A stretch of DNA of 64,000 nt from an uncultured Caproiciproducens sp. (GCF_963664915.1 NZ_OY761810.1:1688661-1752660); one strand, 5' to 3'. Positions 32,658-41,546 are shown, counted from the first letter of the stretch. The notes: generated by a model not told the origin, from the sequence alone. Numbers and translations: made by a program.

Positions 32658-34480
32658 TGGGTTATGATGAACAGGAATACAGCAAAGCTTTTGATCTGAA
32701 AATTTGGAAGAATATTTTCCCCTTTTTAAAACCTTACCGGCGTACTTTGCTAATGGTTTTTTTATTCAACCTGTTCTGTGCCTTTGTGGATATTCTGCTG
32801 CCGTTGTTCCAGCGGTATGCCATCGACCATTTTATTGAGGCACGAACTACGGAAGGTTTGGTCTATTTCGCGCTGACATACGCGCTCGTCATCTCGTTGC
32901 AAACCATCAGTGTAATATTATTTACCCGGGGTTCCATGCGGATTGAGATGAACCTTGGCCGCGACCTCAAGCGGGCGTGCTTTATTCATCTTCAAACTCT
33001 CTCTTTTTCGTATTATAACATAACCCCGGTCGGATACATCCTAACCCGGGTAATGAGCGATACGGACCGGATTTCCAGCCTTGTGGCATGGAATCTGTTT
33101 GACATCATTTGGTCGTCAGCTTATGTGTTGGGCGTGTTCGCCGCTATGCTGATACTGAATGTGAAACTGGCATTGATCGTAATCCTTGTAGTACCGGCTA
33201 TTGCACTGCTGACCTTTTATTTTCAGAACCGTATTCTGCTCTGGAACCGCAGGGTTCGAAAAACGAACTCTCGGATTACCGGTGCGTACAATGAAGGCAT
33301 AATGGGTGCCAAAACATCAAAAACTTTAGTGATTGAGGAGAAAAATCAACGGGATTTTACGGACATCACACAGGACATGAGGGTATCCTCCATTCGGGCC
33401 GCCCGGCTGAGTGCCGTTTATATTTCACTGGTTCTGCTTATGAGTTCGATTGCAACGGCTTTGGTGCTGGAGCGCGGCGGCAATATGGTTTTGCAGCACA
33501 TTCTGCTGCTTGGCACGCTCTCCGCTTTTACCTCCTATGCCGTCGGAATTTTCGAACCGATTCAGCAGCTTGCGCGCAACTTTTCCGATGTCATTTCTGT
33601 ACAGACGAATATTGAGCGTGTAACCGGCCTGCTGGACAAAAAACCGGATATTGTAGATTCGCCGGAGGTTGTCGAAAAATACGGCGATTCGTTTCACCCG
33701 AAGCTGGAAAACTGGGAGCCTATCAAGGGCGACATCGAGTTCTGCAATGTAAGCTTTCGGTATCCGGACGGAAACGAGGATGTGTTCAGCAATTTCAGCC
33801 TGAAAATTCCCGCGGGTACCACCGTTGCCATCGTGGGTGAAACAGGTGCGGGCAAAAGCACTTTGGTTAACCTTGCCTGCCGCTTCTTTGAGCCTGTTTC
33901 GGGCAGGATTTTGATTGATGGCCGCGACTACCGCGAGCGCAGTCAGCTTTGGCTTCACAGCAACATCGGTTATGTGCTGCAAAATCCGCACCTGTTTTCG
34001 GGGACCGTCATGGAAAACATACGTTACGGTAACCTAACCGCTACCGATGAACAGGTAAAACGCGCCGCGGAAGCTGTGAGTGCCGATACTGTGGTGGAAA
34101 AGCTGGATAACGGTTATGAAAGCAGCGTCGGTGAAGGCGGAGACCGTCTTTCCACCGGTGAAAAGCAGCTGATCTCCTTTGCGCGCGCCGTACTGGCGAA
34201 CCCGCGGATTTTTATTCTGGATGAAGCAACCTCGTCAATTGATACCCAGACCGAGCAGCTTATTCAAACGGCTATTTCCCACCTGCTGAAGGATCGCACC
34301 TCGTTCCTGATCGCTCACCGTCTTTCCACAATCCGTCATGCGGATTTGATTCTGGTGGTAAAGGATGGCAAAATAGTGGAGCAGGGCCGGCACGAAGAAC
34401 TTCTGCTTCATCACAGCTATTACCACACACTGTACAGCCATCAATTTGCGGAGGAATCCGCTATGCGTGTACTTAACTGA
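32657..34480 (+). CDS. Heterodimeric ABC exporter, catalytic subunit
   Basis: Second half-transporter, 607 residues, about six spans then an ATPase with Walker A GETGAGKSTLVNLAC, a degenerate signature LSTGEKQLISFARAV, and an intact Walker B IFILDEATSSID with catalytic Glu. The degenerate LSTGE pairs with the partner's intact Walker A, and its good Glu pairs with the partner's good LSGGQ, giving one active and one inactive ATP site. GGAGGAAGG inside the upstream gene's end serves as ribosome site. Typical cargo: hydrophobic drugs, peptides or lipids. Confidence 0.92.
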   Translation: MGYDEQEYSKAFDLKIWKNIFPFLKPYRRTLLMVFLFNLFCAFVDILLPLFQRYAIDHFIEARTTEGLVYFALTYALVISLQTISVILFTRGSMRIEMNLGRDLKRACFIHLQTLSFSYYNITPVGYILTRVMSDTDRISSLVAWNLFDIIWSSAYVLGVFAAMLILNVKLALIVILVVPAIALLTFYFQNRILLWNRRVRKTNSRITGAYNEGIMGAKTSKTLVIEEKNQRDFTDITQDMRVSSIRAARLSAVYISLVLLMSSIATALVLERGGNMVLQHILLLGTLSAFTSYAVGIFEPIQQLARNFSDVISVQTNIERVTGLLDKKPDIVDSPEVVEKYGDSFHPKLENWEPIKGDIEFCNVSFRYPDGNEDVFSNFSLKIPAGTTVAIVGETGAGKSTLVNLACRFFEPVSGRILIDGRDYRERSQLWLHSNIGYVLQNPHLFSGTVMENIRYGNLTATDEQVKRAAEAVSADTVVEKLDNGYESSVGEGGDRLSTGEKQLISFARAVLANPRIFILDEATSSIDTQTEQLIQTAISHLLKDRTSFLIAHRLSTIRHADLILVVKDGKIVEQGRHEELLLHHSYYHTLYSHQFAEESAMRVLN

Positions 34481-34529
34481 TATTTATGGTGTTTTGTTCA
34501 GCAAAGTACACAGTGTTGCGAATTTTTCA

Positions 34530-34559
34530 TTGATCGGTACTTTACGAACGGGTTATACT
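34530..34559 (+). promoter_or_regulatory. Promoter of the pentapeptide-repeat gene
   Basis: TTGATC (34530-34535), 18 bases, TATACT (34554-34559). Confidence 0.5.
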
Positions 34560-34599
34560 ATTAGCGCGATATTTTTTATTTATATAGGAGCTGCGTGAT

Positions 34600-35442
34600 A
34601 TGGTGCAAGTAAAAGATGAGAGCATAAACCACCTGAAACCTCATTGTGAACAATGCTTTGGGCTTTGTTGTGTTGCCTTGTATTTCTCGACACAGGATGG
34701 GTTCCCGGCTGATAAAAGTGCAGGAACCCCTTGTTCTAATTTGGATACGGATTTTCGTTGTATGGTTCACGGAAAACTTGAGGAGTTAGGTTTAAAAGGC
34801 TGTGCTGCCTATGAATGCTTTGGTGCGGGGCAGCAGGTTTCACAAGTCACTTTTGCGGGAAGAGACTGGCGGATGGAGCCTTCGTCTGCCGACCTCATGT
34901 TTGAAGCATTTCTAATTATGCGGCAGTTACATGAAATGTGTTGGTATCTTAATGAAGCGCTGTCATTCAAACTGGACTTGCCTGTACGTGAAGAAATCAG
35001 GGAAGCGCTTCATGCCACTGAACGCATTGCCCAATACACTCCATATTCCTTAAAGAAATTTGATCTTTCGGCACATCGTACAAAAATTGCAAGCTTGCTC
35101 AAGAATGCAAGTAAGCTGGTGCGCAGTGAGATAAGCCGTGCCAATCGAATACCCTTTCATGCCAATAAGGAGCGTAAATCGATGACGGATTATTTTGGCA
35201 GAGATTTAAGAAAGAAAGATATAAGATGTGAGGATTTACGAGGGGCTTGTCTCATCGCCGCAAATTTAGAAGGCACTGATTTAAGCGGCACTGACTTCAT
35301 GGGCGCTGACTTTCGGGATGCCAATTTAAGGGAAGCAAACCTTTCAAAGAGCATCTTTCTGACCCAATTTCAAATTAATGCTGCCAAGGGTAATTCGAAT
35401 ACGATGCTGCCCCCGTTGATTTCCCGTCCCCAACATTGGTAA
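34600..35442 (+). CDS. Pentapeptide-repeat protein with Cys-rich N-terminus
   Basis: 280 residues. The N-terminus carries a cysteine cluster (HCEQCFGLCCVALYF, with further Cys near 45, 54, 67 and 72) that looks metal- or cluster-binding. A helical middle (100-200) follows. Residues from about 205 form pentapeptide repeats (LRGACLIAANLEGTDLSG and following A(D/N)Lxx units, roughly ten), a short right-handed beta-helix. Long pentapeptide proteins such as Qnr/MfpA protect gyrase, but this one has too few repeats to assume that. Related Bacillus and clostridial proteins are annotated only by the repeat. The ribosome site AGGAG is 9 bases upstream. It is likely co-transcribed with the next gene. 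Confidence 0.8.
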   Translation: MVQVKDESINHLKPHCEQCFGLCCVALYFSTQDGFPADKSAGTPCSNLDTDFRCMVHGKLEELGLKGCAAYECFGAGQQVSQVTFAGRDWRMEPSSADLMFEAFLIMRQLHEMCWYLNEALSFKLDLPVREEIREALHATERIAQYTPYSLKKFDLSAHRTKIASLLKNASKLVRSEISRANRIPFHANKERKSMTDYFGRDLRKKDIRCEDLRGACLIAANLEGTDLSGTDFMGADFRDANLREANLSKSIFLTQFQINAAKGNSNTMLPPLISRPQHW

Positions 35443-35453
35443 GGAGGAAAGAA

Positions 35454-35897
35454 ATGAAAACAGTACGTACTATACTTTGGGTCTTACATGCAATTGTAGG
35501 AATTGGCGCAGTGGCCGGGGGGGTGGCGTGTATCACGAATCCGCAGGCCCCGCTTGGAGCGTCGGTTGAACTTTTAAGGAATTCACCGTTTAGTAATTAC
35601 TTGATTCCTGGGATTATCCTGTTTGCAGTGCTTGGTCTGGGGAATATCTTTAGCGCGATTATGTTCTGTTTTCACCTGAAATATCAAGGGTATATAAGCA
35701 GTGTTTTTAGTTGGGCTTTAGTCATTTGGATTGTGGTCCAATGTATCATGATTAATGCCGTTGCTTTTTTGCATGTTTTGTTTTTTGGCATTGGATTAAT
35801 TGAGGCCGCCTTAGCAATGATGATCTTATTTGAGCAGCGTCTGTTTCCGGCGAATATTGTATTAAAATTCTATGATGAAGTTAGGAAAAAAAAGTAA
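35454..35897 (+). CDS. Small four-span membrane protein, unknown function
   Basis: 147 residues with four hydrophobic spans (about 4-25, 44-66, 75-98 and 101-125) and charged ends. No catalytic motif. ATG 35454 is preferred over an in-frame upstream start because AAGGAGG lies 7 bases before it. It follows the pentapeptide-repeat gene by 11 bases, so the pair is an operon. Function not recognised. Confidence 0.72.
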   Translation: MKTVRTILWVLHAIVGIGAVAGGVACITNPQAPLGASVELLRNSPFSNYLIPGIILFAVLGLGNIFSAIMFCFHLKYQGYISSVFSWALVIWIVVQCIMINAVAFLHVLFFGIGLIEAALAMMILFEQRLFPANIVLKFYDEVRKKK

Positions 35898-36026
35898 CGA
35901 TATTCTCTCCAACTTCCTGATTTTGTCATCCATCAAGACGATATCGGGCTGTACGTCCATATTCTGTAACTAATTCAGTTGCCGTCACAATAAAAATATA
36001 GTAAATGAGATAAATTACGACCAAAC

Positions 36027-36066
36027 AATTCAGGCTGCCCAACACAAAGGAAGGGCAGCCTGAATT
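36027..36066. terminator. Long perfect hairpin after the small membrane protein gene
   Basis: AATTCAGGCTGCCC (36027-36040) pairs with GGGCAGCCTGAATT (36053-36066), 12-base loop. The U-tract is poor on both strands. Confidence 0.6.
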
Positions 36067-36081
36067 GGCATTCTTGTAAAA

Positions 36082-36204
36082 TTATGACTTCATTATGGTA
36101 ATTTCTTTCGAAACTGTGTTTAAGACTTCGCAGCCTGTCTCAGTAACGACTACCAGGTCTTCAATGCGAATTCCGAATTTTCCAGGAAAATACGCACCCG
36201 GTTC
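36082..36204 (-). pseudogene. C-terminal remnant of an M24 Xaa-Pro peptidase
   Basis: Minus-strand frame ending at 36082 reads [19 protein letters not shown] followed by [12 protein letters not shown], matching the last two metal-ligand motifs of M24 peptidases (EPG-Y and GxRIED) and their C-terminal tail. Only about 40 residues survive; upstream the frame loses similarity. The intact M24 gene at 23910 is not its direct parent by sequence. Confidence 0.6.
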
Positions 36205-36239
36205 AAACTTGATCCAGATGCTCTTTCTCCAGATTGTCA

Positions 36240-36362
36240 ATAACGCGTGCCAAATGCTTGCGTAAATGCGAAAATCCCCGCACCGTCCAGCTTCGCGGCC
36301 TCAAAAAGGCTGTCTGGGATATCGTCGCAGATGTTCGTATCAAAAGTCCCAGAAACTAGACT
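36240..36362 (-). pseudogene. Possible remnant of a sugar ABC permease EAA loop
   Basis: A short minus-strand frame contains [18 protein letters not shown], which looks like the EAA loop of MalG-type permeases (IPxxLxEAAxIDGA). No membrane spans remain. It lies directly against the peptidase remnant and the 3' end of the ABC-F gene. Confidence 0.4.
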
Positions 36363-37909
36363 ATTTTTGTTGTCCATTGCTCCAAATTCCAAACATCCGT
36401 AACAACATCATAATAGAAATCCGGCTCATGGCTTACCAACAAAACGGTTCCTTTAAACTCTGCGATTGCTTTTTTCAGTTCAGCCTTAGCATCCACGTCA
36501 AGGTGATTGGTCGGCTCGTCGAGAACCAGTAAATTGACTTCCTTAAGCATAAGCTTACATAGGCGGACTTTTGCGTTTTCCCCGCCGGAAAGCACCTTCA
36601 TTTGTGAAGTAATATGCTCGTTTGTTAATCCGCATCGTGCAAGTGCCGCTCTGACTTCTCCGTTTGTCATTCCGGGAAACTCGTTCCATATTTCCTGTAA
36701 AGCGGTGTCGTCCGTATCGGTTTCTTCCTGCTCAAAATAGCCGATCTCAACAAATGGGTCAAGTTCTGTGGTGCCTAAAATGGAAGGGGTGATCCCAAGC
36801 AGTGTTTTTAAAAGTGTTGATTTCCCTAAGCCGTTTACTCCCTTGATTGCTATTTTTTGATTGCGTTCAAGAGAAAGGTTCATCGGTTTTGTTAAAGGTT
36901 CTGTATAGCCCAAAACCAAATCTGTTGCTACGACAATCTGTTTGCCCGGTGTTCTCGCTGTTTTAAAGCTGAATGACGGTTTTGGCTTTTGGCGTGCCAA
37001 CTCAATAACGTCCATCTTATCCAGTTTTTTCTGCCTTGATTTCGCCATATTGGCCGTCGAAGCTCTTGCCTTATTTTTAGCAATAAAGGTCTCAAGCTGA
37101 AAAATTTCCTTTTGCTGTTTTTCATAGGATTGTTCTACTTGATGTTTCTTGAGTTCATGCATCTCAATAAATTGATGATAATTTCCGGTATAGCGTGTTA
37201 ATACCGCATTTTCAATATGATAAATCACATTGACGACATCATTTAAAAATTCAACATCATGAGAAACTAAGATAAACGCGTTATCGTAGTTCTGCAAAAA
37301 GTTTTTCAGCCATGAAATATGGTCTTCATCTAAAAAATTCGTCGGCTCATCCAAGATTAAAATCATAGGGTTTTCTAATAACAGCTTTGTAAGAAGGACT
37401 TTGGCACGCTGGCCGCCGGACAGTTCATCAACATCACGGTCTAACCCGATTTCACCAAGGCCTAAGCCATTCGCGTATTCTTCTATTTTGCTGTCAATAA
37501 TGTAAAACCCATTGTATTCCAATATCTCCTGAATCTCACCGACATCCTCCATGGAAGAAGATAGTTCTTCTTCCGTGCAACCTGACATTTTTTCATAAAT
37601 GTTTAACATTTCCTGTTCTAATTCATATAAACGCTGAAAAGCATCCCGCAAAACATCACGAATCGTCTTGCCTTTTTTCAAAGTACTGAACTGATCCAAA
37701 TACCCTGTAGTAATATGTTTACACCACGAAATTTCACCCTCGTCCGGCATTAATTTGCCGGTGATAATATTTAAAAAGGTAGTTTTACCTTCCCCATTTG
37801 CACCAACTAATCCAATATGTTCTCCCTTTAGTAACCGAAAGGAAGCATCTTCCAGAATCCTTCTTCCGCCAAACCCGTGCGTGACATTTTCAACATCTAA
37901 TATACTCAT
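36356..37909 (-). CDS. ABC-F family ATPase
   Basis: Soluble tandem-cassette ATPase of the ABC-F family, which acts on ribosomes in translation or antibiotic protection. 517 residues. Cassette 1: GLVGANGEGKTTFLNI, LSGGQRAKVLL, LILDEPTNFLDED. A charged linker with ETFIAKNKARASTANMAKSR follows, the usual P-site tRNA interaction arm. Cassette 2: GVNGLGKSTLLKTLLG, LSGGENAKVRLCKLM, LLVLDEPTNHLDVDAK. No membrane spans. Start at 37909 is fixed by GGAGGATTT directly upstream; the frame stays open to 37939. The adjacent multidrug exporter makes a resistance role attractive, but sequence alone does not separate resistance ABC-F from housekeeping types. Confidence 0.9.
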   Translation of the reverse strand: MSILDVENVTHGFGGRRILEDASFRLLKGEHIGLVGANGEGKTTFLNIITGKLMPDEGEISWCKHITTGYLDQFSTLKKGKTIRDVLRDAFQRLYELEQEMLNIYEKMSGCTEEELSSSMEDVGEIQEILEYNGFYIIDSKIEEYANGLGLGEIGLDRDVDELSGGQRAKVLLTKLLLENPMILILDEPTNFLDEDHISWLKNFLQNYDNAFILVSHDVEFLNDVVNVIYHIENAVLTRYTGNYHQFIEMHELKKHQVEQSYEKQQKEIFQLETFIAKNKARASTANMAKSRQKKLDKMDVIELARQKPKPSFSFKTARTPGKQIVVATDLVLGYTEPLTKPMNLSLERNQKIAIKGVNGLGKSTLLKTLLGITPSILGTTELDPFVEIGYFEQEETDTDDTALQEIWNEFPGMTNGEVRAALARCGLTNEHITSQMKVLSGGENAKVRLCKLMLKEVNLLVLDEPTNHLDVDAKAELKKAIAEFKGTVLLVSHEPDFYYDVVTDVWNLEQWTTKIV

Positions 37910-37988
37910 AAATCCTCCAGTAATATAAGCTGCGTACAAATAATTATATCATGCAATGAAATTGCCTACAACATTTTTATTGAACTTC

Positions 37989-38003
37989 TGCAAATCATTT
38001 GCA
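37989..38003. promoter_or_regulatory. Fur/Zur-type 7-1-7 operator, upstream box
   Basis: TGCAAATCATTTGCA is a perfect 7-1-7 inverted repeat, the geometry of Fur-family sites, located upstream of the znuA promoter -35. It lies between the ABC-F start and the zinc operon. Confidence 0.6.
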
Positions 38004-38010
38004 TTTGGGC

Positions 38011-38037
38011 TTGACAATCCGCAAAATCTGGTATAGT
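38011..38037 (+). promoter_or_regulatory. Promoter of the zinc-uptake operon
   Basis: TTGACA (38011-38016) and TATAGT (38032-38037), a short 15-base spacer. It is flanked on both sides by the 7-1-7 palindromes. Confidence 0.5.
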
Positions 38038-38043
38038 CTTAAA

Positions 38044-38058
38044 TGCAAATGATTCGCA
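38044..38058. promoter_or_regulatory. Fur/Zur-type 7-1-7 operator, downstream box
   Basis: TGCAAATGATTCGCA, the same 7-1-7 palindrome with one mismatch, just after the -10 at the expected transcription start. Two boxes 55 bases apart, covering the promoter, suggest repression by a zinc-sensing Fur-family protein. Confidence 0.6.
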
Positions 38059-38106
38059 TCAAATTGCAATCTGTATTTAATAAGCTTCCTTAGGAGGATT
38101 CAAAAA

Positions 38107-39081
38107 ATGAAAAAGCTAGTATCTGTGATTCTTGTCTGTATAATGGCATTGGGCGTTTTTACTGCCTGCAAATCCGGTTCAGAACAAACACAGGCCAAAA
38201 CGGAGTCATCCGCAAATCAGTCGTCAAGTGAATCTGCCATTCAAACGACAGGAGGAAAAAAACTGAAAGTATACACCAGCTTTTATGCGATGTATGACTT
38301 TACAAAAAAGGTTGGCGGCGACAAAATCGATGTAACGAACCTTGTCCCTGCGGGAACAGAACCGCATGACTGGGAGCCCGCGACAACAGACGTTGTCAAT
38401 TTGGAAAAGGCGGATATCCTTGTTTACAACGGTGCAAGCATGGAAAGCTGGGTAGAAAAGGTTTTGGGCTCGCTTCAAAACAAAAATCTGACCGCGGTAG
38501 AAGCTTCAAAGGGTCTTGACCTAATGGCAGGACACGCGGAAGAGGGCGAAGAAACTACAAAATATGACCCGCATGTTTGGCTCAGCCCCGAGAATGCAAA
38601 AAAAGAAATGGAAAATATCAAAAATGCACTCGTACAGGCTGATGCGGCAAACAAAAACACTTACGAAAGCAATTATGAAAAATATGCCGCACAGTTTGAT
38701 GAACTGGACCAGGAATATAAGACCGCTGCCACATCCTTTACCAGTAAAGACATTATCGTGGCGCACCAGGCGTTTGGTTACCTGTGTAAAGCATATGGCC
38801 TGAATCAGATTGCAATTGAAGGCCTTACCGCGGATTCGGAGCCCGATCCGGCGCGCATGAGCGAGATTATCAAATTCGCCAAGGAGCATAAGGTTAAAAC
38901 TATTTTCTTTGAAGATCTGGTAAGCCCAAAGGTCGCTGAAACCATTGCAAAGGCAGTTGGCGCCAAAACGGCAACCTTCAACCCATTGGAGGGATTGACG
39001 GATGAGGAGCAGTCAAAGGGACTGGAATATGTTTCGGTAATGAAGCAAAATTTACAAACCTTAAAGGATGCACTAAAATAA
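38107..39081 (+). CDS. znuA: Zinc/manganese ABC importer binding lipoprotein ZnuA
   Basis: Cluster A-I metal-binding lipoprotein, 324 residues. Lipobox FTAC (Cys21) then a Ser/Gln-rich linker. Metal-ligand histidines are His87 (GTEPHDWEP), His156 (KYDPHVWLS) and His220 (IVAHQAFGYL). The long His/Asp loop of E. coli ZnuA is reduced to MAGHAEEGEE. The position of the fourth ligand reads FNPLEGLTDEE, as in many Firmicute members. First gene of the operon; zinc is preferred over manganese because CobW and TIGR03943 genes follow and the promoter carries Zur-like boxes. Confidence 0.92.
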   Translation: MKKLVSVILVCIMALGVFTACKSGSEQTQAKTESSANQSSSESAIQTTGGKKLKVYTSFYAMYDFTKKVGGDKIDVTNLVPAGTEPHDWEPATTDVVNLEKADILVYNGASMESWVEKVLGSLQNKNLTAVEASKGLDLMAGHAEEGEETTKYDPHVWLSPENAKKEMENIKNALVQADAANKNTYESNYEKYAAQFDELDQEYKTAATSFTSKDIIVAHQAFGYLCKAYGLNQIAIEGLTADSEPDPARMSEIIKFAKEHKVKTIFFEDLVSPKVAETIAKAVGAKTATFNPLEGLTDEEQSKGLEYVSVMKQNLQTLKDALK

Positions 39082-39082
39082 G

Positions 39083-39760
39083 ATGAATATCATTACAATA
39101 AAAGATCTCTGCTTTCAATACGAGAATATTAGCGTGCTCAGCCATATCAGCCTATCGGTTGAACACGGTGATTTTGTCGGGATTGTCGGCTCTAACGGCG
39201 CGGGAAAGTCCACGCTGTTAAAGCTGATGCTCGGCCTTCTAAAACCAAATTCCGGCAGTATTCGATTGTGCGGTCAAGAGATCACTCAATTTAAAGAATT
39301 TAGCAAAGTCGGTTATGTTCCTCAGAACAGTTCTTCGCTTGCCGCCGGGTTTCCGGCGACGGTTGAAGAAATTGTAAAAGCCAACCTGTTTTCACAGATT
39401 GGCTTTCTGCATTTTCCAACCCCAAAACACACCGCACTGGTACAACTGGCTTTGGAAACAGTCGGGATGCAGGAATATGCGAAACGGATGATCAGCGAGC
39501 TTTCGGGCGGACAGCAGCAGCGCGTAATGCTTGCCCGTGTTTTGGTTAATAGTCCGCAGGTTTTGCTGCTGGACGAACCAACTACGGGAGTTGATTTGAA
39601 CGCTGCCGAAGCGCTATACACCCTGCTGCAACAACTGAACCGTGAAAAAGGGATTACTGTTGTAATGGTCACACACGACATCGAACGGATTTCACGCTTG
39701 GCCAAGCGTGTGCTCCGCATAGATCATAATGGGATATTGGAGGAAAAGCATGATATTTGA
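39083..39760 (+). CDS. znuC: Zinc ABC importer ATPase ZnuC
   Basis: ATPase of the metal importer, 225 residues. Walker A GSNGAGKSTLLKLMLG, Q-loop VPQNSSS, signature LSGGQQQRVMLARVL, Walker B LLLDEPTTGVD and switch His MVTHD are all intact. It begins 1 base after the znuA stop region and its end overlaps znuB by 11 bases. Confidence 0.94.
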   Translation: MNIITIKDLCFQYENISVLSHISLSVEHGDFVGIVGSNGAGKSTLLKLMLGLLKPNSGSIRLCGQEITQFKEFSKVGYVPQNSSSLAAGFPATVEEIVKANLFSQIGFLHFPTPKHTALVQLALETVGMQEYAKRMISELSGGQQQRVMLARVLVNSPQVLLLDEPTTGVDLNAAEALYTLLQQLNREKGITVVMVTHDIERISRLAKRVLRIDHNGILEEKHDI

Positions 39761-40571
39761 ATATGAATTTATGCAGCGTGCGTTTCTTGTCGGAATCTTG
39801 CTTGCCATCATCATTCCCTGTATTGGCGTGGTTGTAGTGCTGAAGCGTCTTTCCATGGTGGGTGACGCGCTTTCCCATACCTCTTTGGCCGGCGTTGCAA
39901 CAGGGCTTATTTTCAATTTCAATCCTATTTTAGGCGCGGTGGCCGCCTGCACTCTGGCCGCGTTCGGCATTGATGTCATCCGAAAAAGAATTCCAAGGTA
40001 TTCCGAAATGTCCATTGCGATTATCATGTCGGCGGGCATCGGGCTGGCGGGCGTACTTTCGGGATTTATACAGAATGCACAAAGCTTTAACAGCTTTTTG
40101 TTTGGCAGCATTGTTGCGATCACCGACTTCGAGCTTCATCTTGTAATAATAATTAGCTTGATTGTACTGGCTGCTTTTATTATTCTTTATAAAGAGCTGT
40201 TTTACATCTCATTCGACGAGCAGTCTGCTAAACTGGCCGGAGTCCCGGTACAGTTCGTTAATTTTGTTTTTACACTGCTGACCGCCATTACCGTATCCAT
40301 TGCAGCGCGTACAGTGGGCGCGCTGATTGTGTCCTCCATGATGGTGGTTCCGGTCGCATGTGCCATGCAGGTAGCGAAAAGTTACCGAAAAACGGTACTT
40401 TGGTCGATTGGGTTTGCGCTTCTGTTTACACTTTCCGGTTTAACAATCTCGTATTATGCGGGGCTGAAGCCGGGCGGAACCATTGTACTCTGCGGAGTTA
40501 TCACCTTGCTGTTCATTTTTATAGTGAAAAAACTGATCTGTGGAAAGGCAAAAATATGCAAACTAAAATAG
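39750..40571 (+). CDS. znuB: Zinc ABC importer permease ZnuB
   Basis: Membrane channel of the cluster 9 metal importer, 273 residues, about eight spans. Typical motifs: LKRLSMVGDALSHTSLAGVA near the N-terminus and the ISFDEQSAKLAGVP cytoplasmic loop. Start at 39750 is set by TTGGAGG upstream; the reading frame extends back to 39729 without a ribosome site. It overlaps znuC by 11 bases and cobW by 16. Confidence 0.93.
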   Translation: MIFEYEFMQRAFLVGILLAIIIPCIGVVVVLKRLSMVGDALSHTSLAGVATGLIFNFNPILGAVAACTLAAFGIDVIRKRIPRYSEMSIAIIMSAGIGLAGVLSGFIQNAQSFNSFLFGSIVAITDFELHLVIIISLIVLAAFIILYKELFYISFDEQSAKLAGVPVQFVNFVFTLLTAITVSIAARTVGALIVSSMMVVPVACAMQVAKSYRKTVLWSIGFALLFTLSGLTISYYAGLKPGGTIVLCGVITLLFIFIVKKLICGKAKICKLK

Positions 40572-41509
40572 ATATTATCTCGGGATTTTTAGGCGCAGGG
40601 AAAACAACATTAATCCAAAAGCTGTTGTCAGAAAGCCTGAAAGGGCAAAAAGTAGTGCTGATAGAAAATGAATTTGGAGAAATAGGAATTGACGGCGGAA
40701 TTTTAAAGCAGACAGGGATTCAAATCCGTGAAATTAACTCAGGCTGCATCTGCTGCACGCTGGTGGGTGATTTTGGCGCAGCGCTGAGCGAGGTGATTGG
40801 TCAGTATCACCCGGAGCGGATTTTGATTGAGCCTTCCGGTGTCGGTAAACTGAGCGATGTGATAAAAGCATGCCAAAAGGTTGGCTTGAAAGAGGATATT
40901 GAAGTCAATTTATGCATCGATGTAGCGGATGCAACAAAATACCATATGTACAGCAAAAACTTCGGAGAATTTTTCAATAATCAGATAGAGCACGCAAAGA
41001 CGGTTGTCTTAAGCCGTACGCAAAAGATGGACGCAGAAAAACTTGCCGCCGTAGTGAAGGAGATTCAGCGTCACAATCCGAACGCGGAGATCATTACTAC
41101 CCCTTGGCAGGAACTCAGCGGAGATAAGATTCTTTCCGTTGCAGAGAACAGCGCGGCGCCCCTGCTGAACCAGGATGAATTGTATGAGCATGAGTATGAG
41201 TATGAGCATGAGCATAAGCACGAACACTGCCATCATAACGCCGACGAAGAATTTGCTGTCTGGAGTGTACAGACACCAAAAGTATTCCGGAAAGATGAAA
41301 TTGAAACTCTGTTGGAGAAACTGCCGGATTACGGCACGGTTTTGCGTGCAAAAGGAATCGTCCCACTTGCGGGCGGCAGTTGGCTGCAATTCGATTTTGT
41401 TCCGGATGAAGTAAGCAGCCGTAACATTGAACCCGATTTTTCCGGTCGCTTATGTGTTATTGGAAAAGATTTGGATAAGGCCGGATTAGCCATATTGTTC
41501 GGAGTGTGA
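40556..41509 (+). CDS. CobW/COG0523 zinc GTPase with His-rich tail insert
   Basis: G3E-family GTPase of the ZNG1/YciC/ZigA type, thought to deliver zinc to client proteins under starvation. 317 residues. Walker A ISGFLGAGKTTL, the metal-binding CxCC as GCICC (Cys64, Cys66, Cys67), IEPSGVG (Walker B/switch) and a His/Glu-rich run at residues 210-227 (HEYEYEHEHKHEHCHH) that probably binds several zinc ions. The guanine-specificity NKxD motif is altered (SRTQKMD). The C-terminal CobW_C domain has the usual hydrophobic pattern. ATG 40556 has AAAGG 8 bases upstream and overlaps znuB. The position behind znuB and Zur-like boxes supports the zinc role. Confidence 0.9.
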   Translation: MQTKIDIISGFLGAGKTTLIQKLLSESLKGQKVVLIENEFGEIGIDGGILKQTGIQIREINSGCICCTLVGDFGAALSEVIGQYHPERILIEPSGVGKLSDVIKACQKVGLKEDIEVNLCIDVADATKYHMYSKNFGEFFNNQIEHAKTVVLSRTQKMDAEKLAAVVKEIQRHNPNAEIITTPWQELSGDKILSVAENSAAPLLNQDELYEHEYEYEHEHKHEHCHHNADEEFAVWSVQTPKVFRKDEIETLLEKLPDYGTVLRAKGIVPLAGGSWLQFDFVPDEVSSRNIEPDFSGRLCVIGKDLDKAGLAILFGV

Positions 41510-41546
41510 ACCGAATTCAAACGAACTGAATATGGGGAGTAGTGAG

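Noticed and set aside
36266-36532. Plus-strand frame antisense to the ABC-F 3' end
   Set aside because: Mostly antisense to real coding sequence and to gene remnants; no ribosome site.
41115-41389. Minus-strand frames rich in His/Thr and Leu/Met across 41115-41389
   Set aside because: They are the antisense of the GAGCAT-type repeats that encode the His/Glu-rich run of the CobW protein.
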